This document shows, in pieces, positions 1 to 5,796 of a stretch of 8,663 nucleotides of DNA (position 1 is its first letter; each line of letters begins with the position of its first letter). Both the position numbers and the translations under genes were made by a program. Source of the stretch: Planctomycetota bacterium (GTDB taxonomy: Bacteria; Planctomycetota; MHYJ01; WSZJ01; JACPWG01); NCBI GenBank assembly GCA_016220045.1, contig JACRIP010000366.1, positions 1 to 8,663 on the forward strand. Reading direction: 5' to 3'. The notes under the pieces were generated by a model. It was not told the origin of the DNA. It ran no database searches and was given only the letters and a program-made list of their open reading frames with translations.

Positions 1-157
1 CACTCGCACGGTCCGCCTCCCCCGCGACAGCGGTGGAGGTTCGGGGTGGGGTAGGTTCGCAGGGCGGTCAGCTTCCCGGTGCTCCCGGTCTCGTAGTCGC
101 ACGGAGTGCTCGCGTACCCGCGGGCGCAGTCTCTTCATGGTCATGGCAGGAGGTAGC
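1..157. other. Upstream region of the first gene
   Basis: No gene, hairpin or convincing promoter boxes are visible here. The frame of the downstream gene stays open through this stretch, but the Shine-Dalgarno AGGAGG at 148-153 places the translation start at 158, so this is most likely leader and promoter DNA. An in-frame ATG at 137 lies before that ribosome site and lacks one of its own. Confidence 0.4.
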
Positions 158-637
158 ATGTTCGGCAAGAGTCTGTTCCCGTTCGTGGCCGCGATCCTGA
201 TGGCGGTGGTCCTGTGGAGCGCCGGGGCATTGCGGGCGGACGATCCGAAGAAAGCGGCGGCGCCGGAGCCCAAGTGCGATCTGGCGAAGCTGGAGACGAT
301 CCAGCGTTGCGGCGACTGCGGCTCGGAGCAGGAGAACGGCAAGTGCAGTTGCGGCAAGCCGAAGGAGTGCACCTGCAAGACCAAGCGCATCGAGGTGCCG
401 GTGTGCGTGAAGGATTTCTACCAGTGCACCGAGTGCGGCAACCAGCAGTTCAAGGGCGGCAAGTGCCAGAAGTGCGGCAAGCGGACGGAGGAGAAGAAGG
501 ACAAGGCGGACGTGATCTACGTCTGCAAGGAGGACAGCGTCGAGCAGGCGAAGCCCGGCAAGTGCGAGAAGTGCAAGAAGAACCTGACCAAGACGTGCCG
601 GAAGTCGGGCAACTTCCCGCACGTGCAGGCGAAGTAG
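158..637 (+). CDS. Secreted Cys-rich, CxxC-repeat protein (probable metal binding)
   Basis: A 159-residue exported protein of unknown exact role. The start at 158 is chosen over the ATG at 137 because AGGAGG (148-153) lies 4 bases before it. Residues 1-27 form a signal peptide: a Lys near the N-terminus, a hydrophobic core at 6-25, and likely cleavage after Ala27 (ALRA/DD). The mature part is Lys-rich and has 16 Cys, including pairs at 51/54, 63/65, 71/73, 90/93, 103/106 and 136/139. Two blocks, FYQC-x2-C...GGKCQKCG (87-107) and IYVC...KPGKCEKC (120-139), resemble the heavy-metal-binding YxC...PGKCPKCG repeat found in metal efflux proteins; block 48-66 is a looser copy. That likeness is from memory of the pattern. 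Zinc or other metal binding in the periplasm is inference. Without reducing conditions the Cys could instead form disulfides. It appears to be monocistronic. Confidence 0.8.
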   Translation: MFGKSLFPFVAAILMAVVLWSAGALRADDPKKAAAPEPKCDLAKLETIQRCGDCGSEQENGKCSCGKPKECTCKTKRIEVPVCVKDFYQCTECGNQQFKGGKCQKCGKRTEEKKDKADVIYVCKEDSVEQAKPGKCEKCKKNLTKTCRKSGNFPHVQAK

Positions 638-925
638 GGTCGCGCGGGTCGGTGGGCCGTGGCGCGTCAGGGACCGTGCCCCTTTCGGCGCGGGGCAACC
701 CTCATGCGGCAGGGCCACCGCGCCCGGGTGCATGTCCGTTCTTGCTGCTCGACCGTACCGGCCGCACGCATCGAAAGCACGGCCTCGGTCGTCCTCGCAT
801 CACGTACTCGGACTCGAATGCCCAGGGCGTACGAGTACGAGATACGAGGACGACCGACGCCGTGCTGCCGCCAAGGTAGGCCCGCTGCGGCGACCCAGTT
901 CTCCGCGTCCCGGGGGCGGCGATCG
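638..925. other. Gene-poor interval with hairpins
   Basis: There is no supportable gene. A short stem (TGCCCC at 677-682 with GGGGCA at 692-697) lies 40 bases after the Cys-rich gene but has no T run, so it is a weak terminator candidate. The main feature is the long inverted repeat at 776-866, listed separately. The frame of the downstream gene stays open through this interval, but its codon use there is poor. Confidence 0.5.
776..866. repeat. Long imperfect hairpin, 35-bp arms, 21-base loop
   Basis: The left arm 776-810 pairs with the right arm 832-866 at 32 of 35 positions by hand alignment. The arm tips read AGCACGG and CCGTGCT, and the loop-proximal parts read CGTACTCG and CGAGTACG. The loop is 811-831. 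It has no coding signal and no T tract. It could be a dispersed MITE-like repeat, or an RNA hairpin that protects or terminates the upstream transcript. No target duplication is visible at its ends. Confidence 0.75.
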
Positions 926-2248
926 ATGGGACAAGCGCGTCGGCAATACCGGACATGCACCCACCGCGCCCGAAGACCTGGACTGCAGCCCGTGGCCCTT
1001 GTAGCGCAGGCGTCCTCGCCTGCGCCGAAGGGCCATGCGACGCGCGCACACTCGAAGGCGCCGAGCTGGCTCAACCGGGTTTGTTCGCTGCGCGGGAGGG
1101 CACGTATCGACAACACCGTAGGCACGGATCGCGCCGCGCCGGGCGATTCGGCGAGTCCGTCGTCTCTCCCCTGCGCAGGGCCCTTCGCCTGTCGCGTCTG
1201 CGGCCTGCCGCTCCTCCCCGATCGCATGGCCGTCGCGGGGCTCGGCCTGTGCCGCGGCTGCCTGACGCCGCGGAATCCGGCGCCACCGTCGCGTTTCGGC
1301 GAGGGCTACCCGCCGACCTGGTGGGGGGCGGCGATCGGCGGCGCGCTTCTCGCAGCGCTGCTCGCGGGCGGGGGGCTCGGATTCATGGTGGAGCTCGGTC
1401 TCCGCGCCGCCGGCCTTTCGTTCCGAGCAAGTCTCCTCGGCGTCGCCGCGGGTGCGCTGGCGTTCAGTGTGCGGCTCGCGCGCATCCAGGCGGCACTCGA
1501 CCGCCGCTGGAAGCGCCAATTTGCGACGCGCCTGGGCCTGGCACACCTGCCGCCGGCATGCCTGGCGCTGGCGGTGATGCTGAACCACCGTGGCGAGCCG
1601 ACCCAGGACGACCTGGTCCTGCTCGCAGAAACCGAGGAGGCCCTGGTCTTCTTCAGCGTCGAGCACGGGATGAGCGTGCTGCCGCTGGCGCAGATCAGCA
1701 GCCCGCCCGTGCCGGACGGCTTCATGTCCGCATGGTGGGCGCGGCTGGGGCTGGCCGACGGGTCGTGCCGCTGGATCATCATCCGCGAGGGCGGGGACGG
1801 CGCCTGGGGACGGCGCGTCGCGACCGGCGAGTTCATGTATCGCGTCTTCGCCCGACGGCGGCTCACCTACTGGCAGGAGACGATCGGTCGTCAGGCGCAC
1901 GCGCTGACCGGTTTTCGAGTCGGGTCCATACCTGATCGACAGGGCGACCTTTGGACCCTGGGGCAAGGGCTGGACGCGGGCGCCGAGCGGGCGGCGCTCG
2001 AGGAGGCGGGGCGGAATCTCGTGGGGTCGGCCCTCTGGCTGCTCCTGCTCAATCGGGGCTGGACGCCCGTGGCGCCTCCAGGCGGCCCATTGCTCGCGAA
2101 GGGCGACCGCCGCTTCGACATGCGGGAACTTCCTGCGATGCTCGCCGCGGGCATGAAATCGCCGGATGCGTGGCGGCGGTTCTGGGAGTCGGAGAGCTTG
2201 GCCGACGTCGATCTGGGCGAGTTCGCCCGGAGCTTTACGCGGACATGA
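926..2248 (+). CDS. Zinc-ribbon membrane protein, uncharacterised
   Basis: This is a membrane protein of unknown function. Numbered from the ATG at 926, residues 89-112 hold a zinc-ribbon pattern CxxC-x16-CxxC (CRVC...CRGC). Helices at about 132-157 and 165-185 look membrane-spanning. They are followed by a soluble C-terminal part of roughly 250 residues. Its segment LVLLAETEEALVFF...LPLAQI recalls the beta strands of bacterial PH-like domains; this is a guess. The start is doubtful. ATG 926 has only a weak GGCGG before it, GTG 992 has nothing, and codon use before about 1106 is poor (many A/T third bases, an AGA codon). A strong GGGAGGG (1094-1100) stands 5 bases before an in-frame ATC at 1106, but no standard start exists between 992 and the first CxxC. 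The gene overlaps the next one by 4 bases (ATGA), so the two are probably coupled. Confidence 0.65.
   Translation: MGQARRQYRTCTHRARRPGLQPVALVAQASSPAPKGHATRAHSKAPSWLNRVCSLRGRARIDNTVGTDRAAPGDSASPSSLPCAGPFACRVCGLPLLPDRMAVAGLGLCRGCLTPRNPAPPSRFGEGYPPTWWGAAIGGALLAALLAGGGLGFMVELGLRAAGLSFRASLLGVAAGALAFSVRLARIQAALDRRWKRQFATRLGLAHLPPACLALAVMLNHRGEPTQDDLVLLAETEEALVFFSVEHGMSVLPLAQISSPPVPDGFMSAWWARLGLADGSCRWIIIREGGDGAWGRRVATGEFMYRVFARRRLTYWQETIGRQAHALTGFRVGSIPDRQGDLWTLGQGLDAGAERAALEEAGRNLVGSALWLLLLNRGWTPVAPPGGPLLAKGDRRFDMRELPAMLAAGMKSPDAWRRFWESESLADVDLGEFARSFTRT
992..1036. repeat. Two-tier palindrome containing the GCGCAGGCG hairpin
   Basis: The inner stem is GCGCAGGCG (1004-1012) with CGCCTGCGC (1017-1025), nine perfect pairs around a TCCT loop. 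The outer stem is TGGCCCTT (993-1000) with AAGGGCCA (1028-1035). The 22-base inner hairpin is the exact reverse complement of the one at 3080-3101, so it is a dispersed repeat. If the upstream gene start at 926 or 992 were real, the repeat would lie inside coding sequence. This is one more reason to place the true start further right. Confidence 0.8.
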
Positions 2249-3027
2249 ACATGCCACAGCGCGTGCGACGGCAGATGCTGGCCGGCATCGTGCTGATCGC
2301 GGCGGTCTGCTCGCTCGTGCCGATGCGGGCGGCCGGGGAGGGTTACGCCCGTTGGCTCAAGCTCGGCCTCTTCCTGGTGCTCCCCGCGGGCATGCTCCTG
2401 CCCGCCCCTGCGCAGGCCCTCTGGCTGTACCTCTGCCGGCGGCGAGGGCGAAAGGCCGCCGGAGCCGGAGCGGGCGGGACCGCGCTGCCCGTGGCGGAGG
2501 TCGCCGCCGGCCTTGCACCCGTAGCGGCCCCCGCGCCTCCGCCCCCGGTCGAGCGTCCGGGCTGGTCGTTATTCCGCGGCTCGGGCGAACCGGGCACGCT
2601 GCTCATCTTGCTGGTAAACGCGCTGTTCTTCCTGGCGGGCATGTACGCAGGAATCGCGTGGCGCCGGGTCGACTTCCGCCCGCTGACTCGGGAATGCGAT
2701 CGGATCATCGCGGGAGTCAACCGCTACCGGGAAACGCACGGCGAATACCCGCTTGTTGTCGAGGATGTGCCTGAGTACGCCCGGGTGTCAGGGAAGTCGC
2801 GGTTCTCGTTCTCCCAGGGACGCGTCCTGTCGCGCGGCATCGAGGTGAGTGTTATTGATTCCTCCGACGCGACGATCTACCTGTCACCCCGGGGATACCT
2901 GCTGGTCATCGGTCTGGAAAAGCCGTTCATGATGAGTTTCACGCGTTTCGATGTCTTGATGGCGAGCAGCGAGCACCCGGAATGGCGGGACGATCACATC
3001 ATTCATTACATCACCGGCGCGGACTAG
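2245..3027 (+). CDS. Three-helix membrane protein with pseudopilin-like tail
   Basis: A 260-residue protein; the exact function is not recognised. The start ATG at 2245 overlaps the previous stop as ATGA, the usual sign of translational coupling. In order it has a helix at about 11-27, a helix at about 37-63, a basic stretch RRRGR (65-69), an Ala/Pro-rich linker (70-105), a third helix at 117-139, and an extracytoplasmic domain. The segment from about 150 (CDRIIAGVNRYRETHGEYP, 151-169) resembles the helix plus 'GxYP' turn seen after the membrane helix in type II secretion-like pseudopilins. Here it follows an internal helix, and no prepilin peptidase site is visible. It probably works with the zinc-ribbon protein as a membrane pair; that is inference from the overlap. 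The stop TAG (3025-3027) lies inside the CTAG target of the adjacent palindromic element. Confidence 0.8.
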   Translation: MNMPQRVRRQMLAGIVLIAAVCSLVPMRAAGEGYARWLKLGLFLVLPAGMLLPAPAQALWLYLCRRRGRKAAGAGAGGTALPVAEVAAGLAPVAAPAPPPPVERPGWSLFRGSGEPGTLLILLVNALFFLAGMYAGIAWRRVDFRPLTRECDRIIAGVNRYRETHGEYPLVVEDVPEYARVSGKSRFSFSQGRVLSRGIEVSVIDSSDATIYLSPRGYLLVIGLEKPFMMSFTRFDVLMASSEHPEWRDDHIIHYITGAD

Positions 3028-3141
3028 TGTCCCGTCTACGCTGAATTCAAGGGTTCGCGAACTTGCGAACGCACTGGGAGCGCAGGCGAGGACGCCTGCG
3101 CCACAAGACGACCAACTGTCAGGAAACGCGTAGACAGGACA
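3028..3141. mobile_element. MITE-like element 1 (114 bp, CTAG flanks)
   Basis: The element has terminal inverted repeats, left TGTCCCGTCTACGC (3028-3041) and right GCGTAGACAGGACA (3128-3141), matching at 13 of 14 positions. CTAG flanks both sides (3024-3027 and 3142-3145), consistent with a 4-base CTAG or 2-base TA target duplication. There is no ORF inside, so it would be non-autonomous. It carries a GC-rich palindrome at 3080-3101 and a small palindrome GTTCGCGAAC (3053-3062). The CTAG preference fits IS5-type or IS630-type transposases, but this cannot be decided here. Confidence 0.7.
3080..3101. repeat. GCGCAGGCG hairpin, second copy (inverted)
   Basis: Stem GCGCAGGCG (3080-3088), loop AGGA, stem CGCCTGCGC (3093-3101). 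It is the exact reverse complement of the copy at 1004-1025 and lies within MITE-like element 1. Such palindromes are familiar as dispersed repeats in planctomycete-type genomes; that statement is from memory, not from a search. Confidence 0.8.
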
Positions 3142-3145
3142 CTAG

Positions 3146-3248
3146 TGTCCTGTCAACATCGATTCTTCCGGTCGGCGTAGGGGCGCCTCGTGAGGCGCCC
3201 CGAGGGGCCACGGATTGAACGACCCCAAGCAACGACGTTGACGGGACA
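3146..3248. mobile_element. MITE-like element 2 (103 bp, CTAG flanks)
   Basis: Terminal inverted repeats are TGTCCTGTCAACATCG (3146-3161) and CGACGTTGACGGGACA (3233-3248), matching at 14 of 16 positions. It shares the CTAG at 3142-3145 with element 1 and has another CTAG at 3249-3252. The first bases, TGTCCYGTC, are common to both elements, so they belong to one family, but the interiors differ. This one contains the palindrome at 3180-3201. No coding capacity is visible. Confidence 0.7.
3180..3201. repeat. GGGGCGCCT palindrome inside element 2
   Basis: Stem GGGGCGCCTC (3180-3189) pairs with GAGGCGCCCC (3192-3201), ten perfect pairs with a two-base turn (or nine pairs with a four-base loop). 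It is unrelated in sequence to the palindrome of element 1, yet it sits in the equivalent place within the element. Confidence 0.75.
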
Positions 3249-3268
3249 CTAGGACCATGAGAATCGTG

Positions 3269-3289
3269 GGGGCGGGGTTCCCCCGCCCC
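3269..3289. repeat. GGGGCGGGG hairpin upstream of a small gene
   Basis: Stem GGGGCGGGG (3269-3277) with CCCCGCCCC (3281-3289), nine perfect pairs around a TTC loop. No T run follows on the plus strand, so it is not an obvious terminator. A further stem, GCCGGC (3316-3321) with GCCGGC (3327-3332), ends directly before the GGAG ribosome site at 3333-3336 and might limit access to it. Confidence 0.65.
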
Positions 3290-3343
3290 GGGCCTGCCAG
3301 CAACTGCCCCGCGCAGCCGGCTGGCCGCCGGCGGAGAACTCAC

Positions 3344-3760
3344 ATGACCAGCCTCTTTGACGACTTCCAGATCGCCTGGGCACAGCTTGCGCCCAGCATC
3401 TCCGCGGACCTCCAACCGGAGACCTGGTTCGCGGATCTCCTGTGGGATTCGGAGCCTATCGCCCCCGTCGTTCTCCTGGAGCGACTCTCCGCAGACCCTG
3501 GCGTCGTGGTGCACGGCTACTCGCGGTGGTTCGTGCTGCTTCGCATCCGTGACGAGCTCCGTTTCTACGCCGGTCCATTGCCGAACCCCTGGGATGCGAG
3601 GGACCAGACCCGGCGCGAGGCCATCCAACGAGAGTCCGACGAGCGGGAGTTGGGCATCCTGCGCTCGGTTCCGGAGGCCGCTTGCTTTGCGCAGCAGTAT
3701 CTCGAGGGCAGGCGGCTGTCGCAGATCTCCATCGCGCGGCGTGCCCCAGGCTGGACCTGA
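3344..3760 (+). CDS. Hypothetical 138-residue protein
   Basis: I do not recognise this protein. The start at 3344 is supported by GGAG (3333-3336) 7 bases upstream; an earlier in-frame ATG at 3257 would make the frame run through two hairpins and is unlikely. The product is soluble, with no signal peptide or membrane helix. The N-terminal half is acidic and rich in Trp and Phe (FDDFQIAWAQL at 5-15, ETWFADLLWD at 26-35). A beta-rich middle (about 52-76) follows, then a charged helix at about 84-105 (RDQTRREAIQRESDERELG). It stands alone, separated from the membrane-protein pair by the palindromic elements, and runs convergent to the sigma operon. Codon use is GC-rich but a little less extreme than in the kinase operon. 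Confidence 0.65.
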   Translation: MTSLFDDFQIAWAQLAPSISADLQPETWFADLLWDSEPIAPVVLLERLSADPGVVVHGYSRWFVLLRIRDELRFYAGPLPNPWDARDQTRREAIQRESDERELGILRSVPEAACFAQQYLEGRRLSQISIARRAPGWT

Positions 3761-3827
3761 GGTCTCCCGGAGTTCCCCGCTCCTGCCCCCGCCCCCTACG
3801 CCTTCGCCGCCCGATCTCCCCGCGCCC

Positions 3828-3941
3828 CTACGCCCAGCACGAACCCCGCAGCGCCTCCTCCTCGAACCGGATCACCTCGCCGCCGCAGGCGCGCCCGACC
3901 CGGTACCGGAGCGCGCGCCCGACGTCCCGGTCGCGCGTCAC
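3828..3941 (-). CDS. Possible 37-residue ORF at the end of the sigma operon
   Basis: This short frame runs from a GTG at 3941 to a TAG at 3828-3830. It lies in the same frame as the sigma gene, 11 codons after that gene's TAA. The peptide begins VTRDRDVGRALRYRVG and ends ALRGSCWA. Of its codons nearly all end in G or C while second positions are only moderately GC, which is the pattern of coding DNA here. Only a weak GGGG precedes the GTG. It could be a small operon member, the remnant of a longer reading frame, or chance. I do not recognise the sequence. Confidence 0.3.
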   Translation of the reverse strand: MTRDRDVGRALRYRVGRACGGEVIRFEEEALRGSCWA

Positions 3942-3974
3942 GCGTCGCCCCGGCCGTGCGCGCCGCCGCGCGCC

Positions 3975-4721
3975 TTATCCGAACAGCTCCCGCACCTCCT
4001 CCTCCACCTCCGCATCGGAGGTCGCGTACTCGCGCACGCGCTCGAGAATCGCCTCGCGCAGACGCCGGCGCGCGTGGTGCAGATGGTTGCGCACCGCGTC
4101 CTCCGCCAGCCCCACCGCCTGTCCGATTTCCGCGTAGCTCGGGGACGGGTCCGCCCCGCCCAGGTCCTTGCGCTCCAGCACCTCGAACCAGACCGGACGC
4201 CCCTCGGCCGCATAGCACGCCCGCACCTCCCCCACCGCCGCTTCCAGCAATCCGCGCCGCCACTCCGCGTCAAAGACCCGATCCGGCGCCTCCTGCTCCA
4301 GGGCCGGCAGCAGCGCCTCCACTCGGGCCAGGTCGCCGCCGTCCAGCGAGACCGGCGCGCGCCCGCCGCCGCGGATCTCGCGCCGCTCCGCCTTGTGCCG
4401 GTCGCGGGCGAAATTCTCCAGCGCCACCCGCAGGAAGGTGCGAAACCGACCGCGCGCCGGGTCGGCCGCGCCGAGGAACCCCGAGGTCAGCACGTGCAGG
4501 AAGAAGGCCTGGGTCAGGTCCTTCGCGTCCTCGCTGGCGAGCCCCCACGCCCGCCGCAGCACGAGATAGGCGGGACGCCAGTACGCCCGCGCCAAGCGCT
4601 CCCAGTCCGCGCGCGCGGTCTCTCCGGCGAGTCCCTGATAACCCGCCCGCAGGATGCGCGACCACGGCGTCTCCGGAAAGCCGGAACCCGGACCGCCGAT
4701 CTCGGTGTCTCTACCGCTCAC
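3975..4721 (-). CDS. ECF-like RNA polymerase sigma factor
   Basis: A 248-residue sigma-70 family protein that directs RNA polymerase to a regulon not known from this sequence. The GTG at 4721 is chosen because GGGAGG (4731-4736) stands 9 bases upstream; an in-frame TTG at 4757 lacks this. Region 2 spans about 40-110 and includes the core-binding motif DAKDLTQAFF (65-74) and the helix GRFRTFLRVALENFARD (91-107). An unusually long linker (about 110-185) follows. Region 4 has the helix-turn-helix at about 195-222 (SYAEIGQAVGLAEDAVRNHL). The type matches sigma factors found beside Ser/Thr kinases in planctomycetes and relatives. The gene overlaps the end of the TPR gene by 11 bases, so it is probably translated from the kinase-TPR transcript. 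No anti-sigma gene is seen; control by the kinase is inference. Confidence 0.9.
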   Translation of the reverse strand: MSGRDTEIGGPGSGFPETPWSRILRAGYQGLAGETARADWERLARAYWRPAYLVLRRAWGLASEDAKDLTQAFFLHVLTSGFLGAADPARGRFRTFLRVALENFARDRHKAERREIRGGGRAPVSLDGGDLARVEALLPALEQEAPDRVFDAEWRRGLLEAAVGEVRACYAAEGRPVWFEVLERKDLGGADPSPSYAEIGQAVGLAEDAVRNHLHHARRRLREAILERVREYATSDAEVEEEVRELFG

Positions 4722-5757
4722 GTTGGTACGCCTCCCGCAGCGTGGGGTCCAGGGCAAAGGCGCGCTCCAGATCCTCCTGGGCGCCGGCCGGCGGTCCGAA
4801 CTGCATCCGCAGCGTGCCGCGCAGGAACCAGGCCTCCGCGTTCCGGGAATCGCCGGCGAGGGCGCAGTCCAGGTCCGCGTAGGCTCGCTTCAGGTCTTCA
4901 CTGGAGTCCTCCCCCCGGCCGGCGCGGTGCTGGATGCGCCGGCGCAGCGCCGACGCGCGCCGCAGGCGGGCCTCGGCATCCTCGGGCCGGGCACGCACGG
5001 CGGCGTCCAGGTCTTCCAGCGCCGCGTCGTACTCGGCCGCCGGATCGCCGCCCTCCAGGGTTTTCCGGATGCCCCGCATCAGCCGGACGCGCCCGCGCCA
5101 CAGGCGCGCCTCGAACTCCTCCGGCCGCAGCGCCAGCGCCCCGCTCAGGTCCCCCTCCGCCTGCCGCAGTTCCTCCTCGCCGCTCCGCCCCAGCCGCCCC
5201 AACGCCACGCCGATCCGGGAGCGGCTCAGGGCGCGCGCGACCAGCGGCGGGGCCGAGGGCGGCGAAAGGCCTACGGCCCGGTCGCAGTCCGCCAGCGCAC
5301 CCGCGTACGCCGCGACCGGATCGGTCCCCGCCCGGACCGCCTGCGGGGCGAGATTCTGGCGCGCCACCGCCCGCCACTCGTAGCCCAGGACGCAGCGCGC
5401 GTCTACGGCTACTGCCTGATCCAGGTCCCGGAGCCCCGCGGCGCTCGCCTCCGCTCCGTCCCGCCCCCCGCGCCGCAGCCAGGTGCCGAAGCTCACCCCC
5501 GCCGACCCGCGATACGCCAGGGCGTCGGCCGACCGCGGGTGGCTCTCGAGCGCCAGAGTATAGTCGGCGAGGGCCGCCCGATAGGCGGGTTCGGCATCCT
5601 CCCCGACGCCGGCCCGGCGCGCGGCGATCCGCAAGCGAGCATTGCCGCGCAGGAGCAGCGCGGACTGGTAGCGCGGGTGGCGCGCGATGGCGCGGTCCAG
5701 CAGCGTGCAGGCGCGCTCCAGGAGTTCGATCGCGGCCGCCGCGTCGGCGCCATCCAT
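4711..5757 (-). CDS. TPR-repeat protein, in frame with the kinase after a TAG codon
   Basis: These 348 codons consist almost entirely of tetratricopeptide-like repeats: about eight units with the pattern AL-x-D-x2-AL-x4-P...A-x3-RG (for example AALADYTLALESHP from 61, AALEDLDAAVRARPEDAEA further on). The helices are spaced by Gly/Asp-rich loops, so unit length is about 40-50 rather than 34. There is no signal peptide or membrane helix. The frame is identical to that of the kinase: 12 open codons lie between the kinase TAG and this ATG. The ATG at 5757 has no nearby ribosome site. The only one, AGGAGG at 5787-5792, is 29 bases away, though 5 bases from an in-frame CTG at 5781. This is most likely the C-terminal third of one kinase-TPR protein, separated by a nonsense codon, a read-through site or a sequence error. 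The stop (4711-4713) overlaps the sigma start. Confidence 0.75.
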   Translation of the reverse strand: MDGADAAAAIELLERACTLLDRAIARHPRYQSALLLRGNARLRIAARRAGVGEDAEPAYRAALADYTLALESHPRSADALAYRGSAGVSFGTWLRRGGRDGAEASAAGLRDLDQAVAVDARCVLGYEWRAVARQNLAPQAVRAGTDPVAAYAGALADCDRAVGLSPPSAPPLVARALSRSRIGVALGRLGRSGEEELRQAEGDLSGALALRPEEFEARLWRGRVRLMRGIRKTLEGGDPAAEYDAALEDLDAAVRARPEDAEARLRRASALRRRIQHRAGRGEDSSEDLKRAYADLDCALAGDSRNAEAWFLRGTLRMQFGPPAGAQEDLERAFALDPTLREAYQRER

Positions 5758-5778
5758 GCCCGAGCGGTCGACGAGCGC

Positions 5779-5796
5779 CAGCGCCGCCTCCTGCTA
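5779..5796 (-). other. In-frame TAG separating kinase and TPR block
   Basis: On the minus strand the kinase frame reads GCC TAG CAG GAG GCG GCG CTG. After the TAG (5794-5796) the same frame remains open for 360 codons and continues with more TPR. A single change of TAG to CAG (Gln) would restore a helix-like ...ARAQQEAALALVD. AGGAGG (5787-5792) directly follows the stop and could serve re-initiation at CTG 5781. Whether it is mutation, error, read-through or re-initiation cannot be told from this sequence. Confidence 0.8.

Noticed and set aside
776..866. Hairpin considered as an intrinsic terminator for the Cys-rich gene
   Set aside because: It lies about 140 bases after the stop, has far longer arms than usual terminators and no T tract follows.
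800..2257. Minus-strand open frame opposite the zinc-ribbon gene
   Set aside because: It runs through the hairpins and has an Arg-rich, featureless product; the plus strand shows a zinc ribbon, membrane helices and an operon overlap.
3024..3252. Repeats considered as a CRISPR array
   Set aside because: There are only three terminal-repeat-like units, in inverted orientation and with palindromic interiors, no regular spacers and no cas genes.
3796..4263. Gly-rich minus-strand frame overlapping the end of the sigma gene
   Set aside because: It is out of frame with the sigma gene, low in complexity and lacks a ribosome site.
4722..4757. N-terminal extension of the sigma factor to a TTG at 4757
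   Set aside because: The GTG at 4721 has GGGAGG at good spacing and gives a normal sigma N-terminus; the extension lies wholly within the TPR gene.
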